The notes below the pieces were generated by a model. The model was not told the DNA's origin. It did no database searches and was given only the letters and a program-made list of their open reading frames with translations. Shown piece after piece: positions 9,382 to 16,837 of a stretch of 29,473 nucleotides of DNA. The position numbers were made by a program, and so were the translations under genes. The stretch is from Holosporales bacterium (GTDB lineage Bacteria > Pseudomonadota > Alphaproteobacteria > RUG11792), in NCBI GenBank assembly GCA_031262205.1, contig JAISID010000065.1:1-29473 (forward strand), in the 5' to 3' direction. Within the stretch, counting starts at the first letter, position 1. Every line of letters begins with the position of its first letter.

Positions 9382-9852
9382 TTGGATTCGGTACCGATGA
9401 CCCTGAAAGGGTTTCAAAAGCTACAAGAAGAGCTTAGAAAGCTGAAAGCAGAACGACCTCAGATTGTAGAGGCCATCTCTGCCGCTCGTTCTTTGGGCGA
9501 TTTATCTGAAAATGCCGAATATCATTCAGCAAAGGAACGTCAGGGGATTGTCGAAGCGCGAATTATGGATTTGGAAGATAAACTTAGCAGAGCGACTGTT
9601 ATAGACATATCAAAGATAAATTCCGATACAATTAGATTTGGTGCGACCGTTGAAATAGTAGATCAGAATACGAACGTCGTATCGAAATTTCAGATAGTTG
9701 GAAATAGCGAAGCAGATGTAAAAAGCGGACTTTTGCCGATAACGGCTCCGATGGCGAAGGCTCTGATAGGCAAGACGATTGACGATATTGTTGAAGTTAA
9801 CGCTCCAGGCGGGATTAAAAGTTATAAGATAGTCGGTGTAAAATACATATAA
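9382..9852 (+). CDS. greA: transcription elongation factor GreA
   Basis: This 156-residue protein rescues backtracked RNA polymerase by stimulating transcript cleavage through the secondary channel. The N-terminal antiparallel coiled coil spans about 8-78, with the catalytic tip DLSENAEYHSAKE (acidic D40 and E43). The C-terminal FKBP-like domain contains the typical ITAPMAKALIGKTIDD segment and ends VGVKYI. The start is TTG at 9382: it yields the family-typical opening M-x-x-V-P-M-T, which the next ATG (position 6 of the protein) would cut. A perfect TTGACA -35 lies upstream. It is monocistronic and divergent from murG. Confidence 0.95.
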   Translation: MDSVPMTLKGFQKLQEELRKLKAERPQIVEAISAARSLGDLSENAEYHSAKERQGIVEARIMDLEDKLSRATVIDISKINSDTIRFGATVEIVDQNTNVVSKFQIVGNSEADVKSGLLPITAPMAKALIGKTIDDIVEVNAPGGIKSYKIVGVKYI

Positions 9853-10007
9853 TTTCGGGATTCATTCTCCGATGTTTTGTAAAAAGCAATTTGTATATAA
9901 ATAAAGGCCGTCGCTAAGAGCATTGGTATGCCCAATAAGTTTCTCTTATCGTGTTGGATGTGGTACAATTGCCATATTAAACGAATAATTCTTAATGTAA
10001 CTTTCTT

Positions 10008-11627
10008 ATGAAAAGGCAAAATAAAACTCATACGATTTTGATCGTTTGCATTGTTTCTTTTCTTTTGATTCTGCCGGATTTTGTATTTTCGATGTTTCAT
10101 AAATCGTTTAAACATTCTTGCGACCCTAAGGCGATTTTTTTAATAATTCCTCTAAGCGTGGGTTTAATAGTCAATAAATATAAATGGCTCTCTATTTCTT
10201 TTATACTGCTGTTTTGCTTATTGCAGCTCGCGCAATTTTTTCACATCGGATACTTTGGAACGCAGATAACGCACTATGCTATTTGGGCGGGACTACATGA
10301 TTTCGGAGATGTTTTGTCAGAATCTGCCAACGTAATTTTGAAGTATTTTTATGTAATACCGATTGTTCTTATCCCATTTGCCGCGATTCTATTTTGCCTT
10401 AAAATTAAATGTTATAAATCTATAATTGGAACGTTAATATTATGTTTAACTTTTTCATACGTGGGATATAACAGAATTAACCTACGTAGGTTTTTGCCAA
10501 ACGGAGTAAGATTCACGATTGACAATTCGATGAAGTCGTTTTTCGGTTATTGTTATTTAATTTGTCACAAGCCCAAAATAATAAGGTATCTGCCATATGA
10601 AGTTAATAGCGTCGACGATAATTTCGCCGAACCGATAACGATCGTGTATGTAATCGGGGAAAGCGTCAATTATAAACATATGTCTTTGTTTGGGTATTCT
10701 AAAGACACGACTCCGAAACTTAAAGAACTTGCTAAGGAGGACAATTTTTATTACACGACGGGGATTTCCGGAGGAGTGAATACGTTATCGTCGTGCAAGT
10801 TTATAGTAAACGCTATATACGAGCCGAACAATGTGTTGCAGGTCTCCGGCGATCTAACTAATTTATTTCGCCTTGCAAAGCAGAAAGGATTCAAGACTTT
10901 TTATATCTCGAGCCAATCAGATCATGTTTTAATGAGTCTGGGAGGGGTAAGTTATATAGACACGATTACTACGAATGGGGTAAGAGGCGTTTTAGACGCC
11001 ACTAAAAGAATGGACAACGAACTTCCCGATATTGTTTCCGACGATAAATTAGGCAAACGAAATTTTATTGTTCTTCACCAAAGACATATGCATTCTCCTT
11101 ACACTTTGAAAGAATTTCCATCTCTTAAGGAATACAAAAAATATATGAGCGAGAGAGTTTCATGTTTTAAAGAACCGAACCAGGCCGGGCAGAAAGAGCA
11201 ACTAATTGCCGAATACGACGAGGGAATGTTATATAACGATTGTTTTATCACGAAGATATTTAATAGGTTCAATAAGCAGAAGGAAGGGAAATTTTATATA
11301 ATTTGGACTTCAGATCATGGCGAGTTATTAGGAGAGGATGGGACTTATGGTCATAGCGCGTTGAATCCGTACATCGCGGATATTCCAGTTATGATTCAGA
11401 GCAACGATCTCGAATTTATGAAGGATATGAAGAATATTTGGAAGCCGACTCATTATGAGATTGCCAAAAAAGTTGCCAACAAACTAGGCTATGAAATTAA
11501 GAATCCAAATGAAGAAGAGAATATATTTTATATTAGCGGCGTAGATTTTACAGGAAGATGCGGATATATTAAACTGAAAAAAGAAATAGAAAACTCTAAG
11601 ATAACGTATGAAAAATATTTAACTTAG
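10008..11627 (+). CDS. eptA: EptA-type lipid A phosphoethanolamine transferase
   Basis: This 539-residue inner-membrane enzyme of the sulfatase/alkaline-phosphatase fold moves phosphoethanolamine from phosphatidylethanolamine to lipid A or other LPS sites at the periplasmic face, leaving diacylglycerol. Residues about 1-155 hold five hydrophobic helices, and the catalytic domain starts around 205. Metal and nucleophile residues visible are E218 (VIGES), the nucleophile T259 (GGVNTLSS), D436-H437 (WTSDHGE) and H449 (TYGHSAL). Such modification typically lowers negative surface charge and gives polymyxin and host-peptide resistance. EptA, EptB and EptC cannot be told apart from this sequence. 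The start ATG has no clear ribosome-binding site. dgkA follows after 32 bp. Confidence 0.85.
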   Translation: MKRQNKTHTILIVCIVSFLLILPDFVFSMFHKSFKHSCDPKAIFLIIPLSVGLIVNKYKWLSISFILLFCLLQLAQFFHIGYFGTQITHYAIWAGLHDFGDVLSESANVILKYFYVIPIVLIPFAAILFCLKIKCYKSIIGTLILCLTFSYVGYNRINLRRFLPNGVRFTIDNSMKSFFGYCYLICHKPKIIRYLPYEVNSVDDNFAEPITIVYVIGESVNYKHMSLFGYSKDTTPKLKELAKEDNFYYTTGISGGVNTLSSCKFIVNAIYEPNNVLQVSGDLTNLFRLAKQKGFKTFYISSQSDHVLMSLGGVSYIDTITTNGVRGVLDATKRMDNELPDIVSDDKLGKRNFIVLHQRHMHSPYTLKEFPSLKEYKKYMSERVSCFKEPNQAGQKEQLIAEYDEGMLYNDCFITKIFNRFNKQKEGKFYIIWTSDHGELLGEDGTYGHSALNPYIADIPVMIQSNDLEFMKDMKNIWKPTHYEIAKKVANKLGYEIKNPNEEENIFYISGVDFTGRCGYIKLKKEIENSKITYEKYLT

Positions 11628-11659
11628 GGCTTTCTACGGAGGTTTTCTATAGAGGAAAT

Positions 11660-12025
11660 ATGCAAAGAAATATGAAAAAGATTTGCGATGTTTTGGCTAT
11701 AAAAAGCGCGCTTTTATATTCGCTGAACGGATTAAAATACCTCTTGAAAGAAAGAGCGTTTTGTCAAGAACTACTGGGAGGGATAGCTCTTGTTATAGCG
11801 GAGCTTTTCCGCGACACTCCAATTTTTATGTTGGTCTATATATATTTTTCATATTTTTTAATACTTTTCGCGGAATCGATTAACTCGGGGATTGAGGCCG
11901 CAGTCGATAGAATAGGATTAGAAAAACACGAACTGTCAAAAAAGGCGAAAGATATTGGAAGCGCTATAGTATTTCTGGCAATCATGCACTTTTGTATAGT
12001 ATGGATTGCATCGTTTTTTATTTGA
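11660..12025 (+). CDS. dgkA: diacylglycerol kinase DgkA (prokaryotic, membrane)
   Basis: This is a 121-residue integral membrane kinase with three hydrophobic helices (about 39-58, 57-75, 101-120). The family active-site pattern is clear: E72-S-I-N75-S-G-I-E79-A-A-V-D83, then KKAKDIGSA (94-102). It phosphorylates diacylglycerol to phosphatidate and so returns it to phospholipid synthesis. It sits 32 bp behind the phosphoethanolamine transferase with its own ribosome-binding site (GAGGAAAT just before the ATG). Pairing with EptA makes sense because that enzyme produces diacylglycerol as by-product. Length is normal for the family. Confidence 0.92.
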   Translation: MQRNMKKICDVLAIKSALLYSLNGLKYLLKERAFCQELLGGIALVIAELFRDTPIFMLVYIYFSYFLILFAESINSGIEAAVDRIGLEKHELSKKAKDIGSAIVFLAIMHFCIVWIASFFI

Positions 12026-12181
12026 TGTCGGGGGCTATAGACCTAGTTAAACTAAACAGCCAAGGATTATAAGTCGTAAGCTCAAAAAATTTGAGCATTA
12101 TTCTCTAGTACGCTCGCTTCTCCCAAGAATGCCGATGTTAACGACGAGCAACCAGACTATAAGACGCAAACCGCTCCCCCC

Positions 12182-12329
12182 AATAATATTTATCTTTTGG
12201 AACGAGGATATCTCGACCGATTTATAAAGCGACTTGTCAAGGGCTTTAGAGCGAACGAAGAGAGCGTCCCTTGACAAGCTACGCGTAGTAAATCGGTATA
12301 ATCGAGTACGTCCAAAAGAGAAATATTAT
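12182..12329 (+). repeat. 148-bp nested palindromic element, copy 1
   Basis: The outer arms AATAATATTTATCTTTTGG and CCAAAAGAGAAATATTAT pair with one mismatch. Inner arms CCGATTTA/TAAATCGG and CTTGTCAAGGG/CCCTTGACAAG pair perfectly around a central purine-rich loop. Copies 2 and 3 are at 16491-16638 and 18978-19126, all in the same orientation and all preceded by six C. Homology extends left to about 12137 (GTTAACGA...AACCAGACTATAAGAC). The left half is an open frame reading PPNNIYLLERGYLDRFIKR. It resembles Rickettsia palindromic elements or a MITE; no transposase is present. Confidence 0.85.
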
Positions 12330-12385
12330 GGATATATTGTAAGAAATTTCGGACTATACCATCCCAGGACACTAATGTTTTTGGA

Positions 12386-12515
12386 GATCATACCATAATA
12401 CCCTAAAACCTCATTTGCGGCTAATCAATTCTAATCAGTAATGATTTTGTTGCTCATTTCAGCTGGATTTCTCGTATATAACCGTTATTTATAGGGTATC
12501 GGGAGATGATTCTCA
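12386..12515 (+). repeat. dispersed intergenic repeat, well-preserved copy
   Basis: It shares long blocks with 29342-29473: GCTAATCAATTCTAAT, TTGCTCATTTCAG, TTTCTCGTATA, TATTTATAGGGT and a final GA-YGATTYTC motif. A truncated second copy (TTTCAGCTATGTTCCTCGTATATGACC...GGATATGATTCC) follows at 12519-12584. Confidence 0.75.
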
Positions 12516-12698
12516 TGTTTCTTAACTTTCAGCTATGTTCCTCGTATATGACCATTGATTATAGGAATATTAGGATATGATTCCATGAAAAATATATTCT
12601 TGTTAACGAAGAAGATTCTTCTAGAAAATCGAGCGAAATTTTAGCGAAAAATAAAATTTAAAAATTAACGAAAAATTAACGAATTTGTATTACAATTT

Positions 12699-12773
12699 CC
12701 ATCCCAAACCCCCGCCCTCCTCGGGGCTTGCTTCCCTTAACTACTCAATCTATGCAAGCATAGCTTTAGCATA
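12699..12773 (+). repeat. 75-bp perfect direct repeat, copy 1
   Basis: Identical over 75 bp to 15929-16003. Weaker similarity extends upstream (AAAATTAACGAAAAATTAAC then TATTACAAT). It contains two possible hairpins: CCCCG-CCCTCCT-CGGGG, and TATGC near its end pairing with GCATA. It is unusually GC-rich for its surroundings. Function unknown; a small structured RNA or a recombination site are possibilities. Confidence 0.85.
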
Positions 12774-12967
12774 CGTATATTAATTCCAACCGCTCGCTTT
12801 CTCATTTCCTCGGAGGCCTTTCCTATATAATTGCCGTTTATCAGGAATATTAAAGAACAGTTCTCATTTAAAATCAGTCGCTGCAAATGTGACCTCTAGA
12901 ATCTTTATAAATAGGTCTTGCAAAAAGCCCGCTCGTAAGTTTCCGATATTGAAATTAAAAGTTATGT

Positions 12968-13016
12968 TATAATCCAAGCGTAGAATTACGACGGTTCTTA
13001 ATAAGCGGATAAGGAG
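12968..13016 (+). promoter_or_regulatory. dnaN leader: -10-like TATAAT and strong ribosome-binding site
   Basis: TATAAT at 12968-12973 is a good -10 but no well-spaced -35 is visible (TTGAAA at 12949 is only 13 bp away). AAGGAG at 13011-13016 lies 8 bp before the dnaN ATG and fixes that start. Confidence 0.4.
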
Positions 13017-13024
13017 TAAAGGAA

Positions 13025-14188
13025 ATGAAGTTAACAATAAATCAAAAAATTCTCGAGAAGGCAATGGCTCATGCTAATTGGATAATCGAAAAGAAACAGG
13101 CTTCTCCTATTTTGGGCTACGTTCTATTCGATGCTTCCGTCGGAAACGGCCTTACTATCACCGCGACTAATATGGATATGACAATCGTCGATTCGTTAGA
13201 GTGTGAAATCGCGGAGGGCGGCAAATATTGTCTTCCCGCTAGTTTATTATACGATATTACAAAAAAAATGACTCCCGGTTCCGATATCTCGGTCGAGTCT
13301 CTTAAAGACGTTAATTCGGTGGAAATAAAAAACAAACGAGCTTCCTTCTCAATACATTATATGGATAGCGCGAACTTCCCGCCTATTGCGGAAGCTAATT
13401 ATCCCGTTTCATTTTCGCTGAACTCTAAGATTTTGAAAAAATCGATAGACATAGCGAAAGTCGCGATGCTTCAAGACAATTCTAGATTTCACTTAAACGG
13501 CATACACGTTCATTACGAAAACGATCTCGGAAACGATAAAATCAGATTTGTCGCAACCGATTTATTTAGAATTTCATGCGTTAGCGCGAACGTTTCGAAT
13601 GAAGCTCAAAATATGGAGCCGATTATTATTTCCAAGAGAACCGTATTCGAAGCGTTAAAGCTCATCGACGGAGGCGGCGAAGAAACTAAAATCTCCGTTT
13701 CAGAAAACAGAATTTCGTTTGAAGTTACGTCGTCGGACAACGTTAAGACCGAGTTTAGCTCGAGGCTAATTAACGGCGCGTTCCCAGAATATAAAGCGGC
13801 TCTCGACGTCTCCAACGATAAAGTTTTAATCGTAAACACCAACGACATAATAGACGCGCTCGACAGAGTAAGCACGGTCGTTATGGATTCCACAAGTCCC
13901 GTTAAACTCGAGATATCTCAAAACAAACTTGTATTAAGCGGAGTCAGCCAAGAATTAGGAAGCGCCGTCGAGGAAATAGACGCTTCGTTTAATGCTTTCG
14001 AGCCGCTGGAAATTTGTTTCAACAGCCGCTATCTTCTAGAGATTCTTAGAGTGATCGAAACGCCTCAGGTGACTTTGCTATTGGCCGAAAGCAACTCGTC
14101 GACGATAATTAAGCCTACCGACGCAGACAGCGTTCCGGACGTCGATATGATTTTTGCCGTAATGCCAATTGAAATTGTGAAGAATTAA
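13025..14188 (+). CDS. dnaN: DNA polymerase III beta sliding clamp
   Basis: This 387-residue clamp tethers the replicative polymerase to DNA as a ring-shaped homodimer. Three repeated clamp domains of about 125 residues each are recognisable. The first includes LGYVLFDASVGNGLTITATNMDMTI, the second FHLNGIHVHYE...VATDLFRISC (equivalent to the usual FLNGVLLE...ATDGHRLA), and the third ends in the VDMIFAVMPIEI-type segment corresponding to the conserved C-terminal MPMR patch. The terminal patch is slightly changed (AVMPIEIVKN). The start is set by AAGGAG 8 bp upstream. Usually dnaN sits beside dnaA and recF; here it stands alone, followed within 170 bp by a parS-like site, which suggests an origin-proximal position. 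Confidence 0.95.
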   Translation: MKLTINQKILEKAMAHANWIIEKKQASPILGYVLFDASVGNGLTITATNMDMTIVDSLECEIAEGGKYCLPASLLYDITKKMTPGSDISVESLKDVNSVEIKNKRASFSIHYMDSANFPPIAEANYPVSFSLNSKILKKSIDIAKVAMLQDNSRFHLNGIHVHYENDLGNDKIRFVATDLFRISCVSANVSNEAQNMEPIIISKRTVFEALKLIDGGGEETKISVSENRISFEVTSSDNVKTEFSSRLINGAFPEYKAALDVSNDKVLIVNTNDIIDALDRVSTVVMDSTSPVKLEISQNKLVLSGVSQELGSAVEEIDASFNAFEPLEICFNSRYLLEILRVIETPQVTLLLAESNSSTIIKPTDADSVPDVDMIFAVMPIEIVKN

Positions 14189-14491
14189 AACCACTGGCGT
14201 ATCCTGCGATATAGTATATTTAAGTATATAATTAAAATTGTATAATATTATATAAGTATACTTAAAGTATACGTATTATATAGCCTTCGTGTATTATTGC
14301 TAAATCGCGGCTTATTATTACTGCCAATCATCAAAAATTATCTCAAAAAACAAAAATGTTTCACGTGAAACATTTTCAAAAATAGATTAACCTTGGTAGT
14401 CTTCGTCTGAAGTAGTATTAAAGTAACGTAAAGTATAGTTATATAAAATTAAGAAGATATTAAGTTAAATTTAGAATTTAACTAAATATTG
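14189..14491. other. AT-rich region with TTAAGTATA motifs and parS
   Basis: Very AT-rich. TTAAGTATA occurs at 14219-14227, and the odd palindrome GTATACTTAAAGTATAC lies at 14256-14272. Positions 14254-14376 align, inverted, with 16240-16365. No perfect DnaA box (TTATCCACA) is seen. It is the best candidate in the window for an origin-associated segment, but this is inference. Confidence 0.5.
14357..14372. promoter_or_regulatory. parS: parS site 1 (ParB-binding centromere site), perfect
   Basis: TGTTTCACGTGAAACA is an exact match to the conserved bacterial parS palindrome recognised by chromosomal ParB. The palindrome extends to 24 bp (14353-14376). It lies 168 bp downstream of dnaN. Confidence 0.85.
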
Positions 14492-14815
14492 TTATGCGTT
14501 TTTAATACAATACGGATGCTCTGTTTTCTTTTGTATATCGGCGTATTGATATTTGTGAAATTCGTAAGTTATTAGGGGAATCGCTTGTCGCTGTTCCGCA
14601 AGCCTGCGCTTCTCGGCCGCTTCCCGCTCCTGCGAAGAAGTCTCTTTATACGAGCCGTCCCCATTCTCTACGCAGTAAAATTCTCCAGTCCTGAAGTTCT
14701 TTTCCCAAACAGCCCCGTCCTTCTTGATATGACAAGATATGCTCTTCTTGGAATCTCGAGAATCTATTTTTCTTCGACAGTTGCTAATATCCATAATTCG
14801 TGTTATATTAAACAT
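14492..14815 (-). CDS. hypothetical small charged protein
   Basis: Not recognised. The 107-residue product has a basic N-terminal part with three cysteines in total in the first 50 residues (C13, C28, C48), a hydrophilic middle (AVWEKNFRTGEFYCVENGDG) and a charged helix rich in E, K, R and A (about 60-77). There is no membrane segment or signal peptide. It lies 80 bp downstream of a minus-strand membrane-protein gene and probably shares its transcript. An alternative start is the ATG seven codons in. The pair is bracketed by the two inverted parS-bearing blocks. It could also be a remnant; confidence is moderate because the frame is open and the composition is protein-like. Confidence 0.45.
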   Translation of the reverse strand: MFNITRIMDISNCRRKIDSRDSKKSISCHIKKDGAVWEKNFRTGEFYCVENGDGSYKETSSQEREAAEKRRLAEQRQAIPLITYEFHKYQYADIQKKTEHPYCIKNA

Positions 14816-14895
14816 GTCTCTGATGCCTTACTTCTAAGCGTTCTTTTTTTTGCAAGAAACATATTTTATGAAGACTATAATTGGTTGTTTGACTT

Positions 14896-15432
14896 TTATT
14901 TTGATAATGTAGTATTAATGCGAGAAGCGGCGAGTGCGTCTCTTCTTTTTTCTTCAGTCTCCCATTCGGCTTTACATTTTATATACTCCAGCTCTTCCTC
15001 AATGCTTCGGGCGTAGTTCAATATAACGCCTATAGCCGCCCATGCGTAAAACGATTTCCACGACCAGTACCAATTCCATTTATCGGTATGCCAGTATCCG
15101 TCGGTTGTTTCTTCCCATTGCTCTTCGGGTAGCTCCGTTATATGAACTGGCCATATCGGTATACAAATAAAAAGCGAAAAGAAAAAACCAGAGAGATGAA
15201 GATATTTATTTACAAATTCATATTTATTCAGTTTCTCGCATATACAAAAAAACATACCCGCCGCCCCGAGTAAAATCATCAAAACCGCCGGCATGGAGCA
15301 AAATGTTATCGCTAGTGCGATAATTATCGACCATCCGCTCTCAACCAAGTCCGCCTTCTGTAGAGATTTCGCAATCGCCAGTAGCGCGACGGTTCTCCCG
15401 TGCTTGCTGCCATTATCTGCCATAATTTCCAT
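14896..15432 (-). CDS. hypothetical inner-membrane protein, start possibly frameshifted
   Basis: Not recognised. The 178-residue product has hydrophobic segments at about 33-70 (probably two helices), about 79-100, and a shorter tryptophan-rich stretch around 120-137 (KWNWYWSWKSFYAWAAIGVIL). It ends in a charged helix (EEELEYIKCKAEWETEEKRRDALAASR). The start is uncertain: a strong AAGGAG (minus strand, 15454-15449) is 8 bp from an ATG at 15440 in a different frame (MSEWKLWQIMAASTG..., which stops after 38 codons), while the long frame begins at 15432, 16 bp from the same site. Either the later ATG is used or an early frameshift has broken the gene. It is followed by the 107-residue protein on the same strand. 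Confidence 0.5.
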   Translation of the reverse strand: MEIMADNGSKHGRTVALLAIAKSLQKADLVESGWSIIIALAITFCSMPAVLMILLGAAGMFFCICEKLNKYEFVNKYLHLSGFFFSLFICIPIWPVHITELPEEQWEETTDGYWHTDKWNWYWSWKSFYAWAAIGVILNYARSIEEELEYIKCKAEWETEEKRRDALAASRINTTLSK

Positions 15433-15718
15433 TCGCTCATTTTACTAACTCCTTCTATAATTCCTCGGCTTCTTCTCTAGCCGATTTGTTTTTAAAACTC
15501 CTAGGTTTTAACGTTTCAATCTCGCTCTTTTTCAATCGAATCAACGTTTTATAATGTTAGGCTAGGCTTATGCCCAAGCATATTACTACTAATTGCCAAA
15601 GTTTGAAATTAGGCTCTTCTAAGCGCTATCTTACAGAATCATTTAAATAAAAGAAATCATACCACGACGTATTGTAAAACAACCTAGAAGACTTACGCAT
15701 CAGCGGAGGGGATTATTT

Positions 15719-15829
15719 ATGGGGGAAGAAAGCGGCATCAAAAACCAGGGGAACATCCTTTGGAAAACCATAGCCAAAATGAAGAGGAAGAGTAAGGGGA
15801 AATGGGGAAAGAGCCGCTCAAAGATTTGA
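15719..15829 (+). CDS. possible 36-residue very basic peptide
   Basis: ATG at 15719 is preceded by GGAGGGG with a 7-bp spacer, one of the strongest ribosome-binding sites in the window. The 36-residue product starts MGEESGIKNQGNILWKT and ends in a lysine/arginine-rich tail (KMKRKSKGKWGKSRSKI). No family is recognised. It could be a small nucleic-acid-binding or leader peptide, or a chance frame in purine-rich DNA. Confidence 0.3.
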   Translation: MGEESGIKNQGNILWKTIAKMKRKSKGKWGKSRSKI

Positions 15830-15928
15830 TAAAAAGTCTAGCGAAAATTGGGAAAATTTTGATAAGAAATTTTGATGAAAAAAATTTGAAAAATTAACGA
15901 AAAATTAACTAATTGTATATTACAATAA

Positions 15929-16003
15929 CCATCCCAAACCCCCGCCCTCCTCGGGGCTTGCTTCCCTTAACTACTCAATCTATGCAAGCATAGCTTTAGC
16001 ATA
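15929..16003 (+). repeat. 75-bp perfect direct repeat, copy 2
   Basis: Identical to 12699-12773 and in the same orientation, so the two copies bracket dnaN, parS site 1 and the two unrecognised genes (3.2 kb apart). Recombination between them would excise an essential gene. Confidence 0.85.
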
Positions 16004-16243
16004 TCATAAAAAGGTTAAGGAAACGTTAAGATTTGCCAAATAAATTACTTGCTTTTTGGGAAAGAAAAAGGAACCGTCTTCTGGCTAGACAATGTCGAGT
16101 TATGATTCCCAATAAATATTCATGGGAAATAATACTTTAATTATAACATCATAATTATATATTGTAATTATACATACTCTCTATTTTATATATTTATACT
16201 TTATATTATTTAAAGGCCACTTTGAATGGCATATTTCTCAAAA

Positions 16244-16259
16244 TGTTTCACGTGAAACA
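16244..16259. promoter_or_regulatory. parS: parS site 2 (ParB-binding centromere site), perfect
   Basis: A second exact TGTTTCACGTGAAACA, again within a 24-bp palindrome (16240-16263). Its flank toward 16365 is an inverted, diverged copy of the flank of site 1, ending in the 20-bp palindrome at 16346-16365 (centre AAGTATACTT). Confidence 0.85.
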
Positions 16260-16490
16260 TTTTCAAATTTTGAAAATTATTCGTTGACGATTAGCAATAA
16301 TAAAGCGTGATTTAGTAATAATTTAAGAAAGCTCTATAATTTATTACTTTAAGTATACTTAAAGTTTGTTGTGCAACTTTGGATATATATTTATATATAC
16401 TACAACATTGGCGCGTCTATCTACTCCCCTCAGAACCAGGATACCATCTTTAACGAGGAGAAAATAAACTATACAACCAAACCGCCCCCC

Positions 16491-16638
16491 AATAATATTT
16501 TTCTTTTGGAACGAGAGAAAGGAGACCGATTTATAAAGCAACTTGTCAAGGGCTTTAGAGCGAACGAAGAGAAGCGTCCCTTGACAACCGACGCGTGATA
16601 AATCGGTATAATCGCGGGAGCCAAAAGAGAAATATTAT
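16491..16638 (+). repeat. 148-bp nested palindromic element, copy 2
   Basis: Same architecture as copy 1, with outer arms AATAATATTTTTCTTTTGG and CCAAAAGAGAAATATTAT and inner CTTGTCAAGGG/CCCTTGACAA. Its left half lies in the longest frame of the family (16371-16598, 75 codons), reading PPPNNIFLLEREKGDRFIKQ and ending NEEKRPLTTDA. It starts 231 bp after parS site 2. Confidence 0.85.
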
Positions 16639-16753
16639 AGATATATGTTATCAAATCCACCGCTATGCCGTTCCTACCGCAACAGTTTGTAGTTCTCTAG
16701 ATTAGACGGGGCAATAATCGCTGCGTACGACGATTTAAATCCTAAGACGGTTT

Positions 16754-16782
16754 TTGCAACATAACCCCGTATGTTGTATAAT
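16754..16782 (+). promoter_or_regulatory. sigma70-type promoter of dnaJ
   Basis: TTGCAA (16754-16759), a 17-bp spacer, then a perfect TATAAT (16777-16782), 55 bp before the dnaJ ATG. No sigma32-type heat-shock promoter pattern is evident. Confidence 0.7.
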
Positions 16783-16837
16783 AGATGCAGACAGAGTTTT
16801 GGCTTCAATGTTGTTGTAAAGTTTTTCGATAGAGGAT

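Larger units (their letters stand above)
12026..13024. other. 1-kb repeat-rich intergenic region before dnaN
   Basis: No protein gene is supported. From left to right: a perfect 7-bp hairpin GCTCAAA-AAA-TTTGAGC at 12080-12096 (possible weak dgkA terminator, no T-run); the first nested palindrome (12182-12329, with homology extending left to about 12137); a good dispersed repeat copy (12386-12515) with a partial one behind it (12519-12584); the 75-bp direct repeat (12699-12773); a decayed dispersed repeat piece (12801-12866); and the dnaN leader. Confidence 0.75.
15433..16837. other. 1.4-kb repeat-rich intergenic region before dnaJ
   Basis: Contains, in order: about 280 bp with nothing recognised; a possible 36-codon gene (15719-15829); an A-rich stretch leading into the second 75-bp direct repeat (15929-16003); an AT-rich block; parS site 2 (16244-16259) in the inverted block 16240-16365; the second nested palindrome (16491-16638, homology from about 16449); and the dnaJ promoter. 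Confidence 0.75.

Noticed and set aside
12080..12096. Strong rho-independent terminator after dgkA
   Set aside because: The 7-bp hairpin is AT-rich with no following T-run, so it is only mentioned in the region description.
14189..14491. Calling this AT-rich region oriC outright
   Set aside because: No perfect DnaA boxes or clear 13-mers are visible and dnaA is absent; only AT content, palindromes and parS support it, so it is reported as a candidate.
12699..16003. Prophage or integrative element bounded by the 75-bp direct repeats
   Set aside because: No integrase or mobility gene lies inside, the content includes housekeeping dnaN, and no tRNA is at either end.
16359..16660. Minus-strand frames of 60-80 codons across the nested palindromes (also at 12190-12372 and 18906-19148)
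   Set aside because: They are the complementary reading of the palindromic elements; each begins in unrelated flanking DNA, and there are no ribosome-binding sites.
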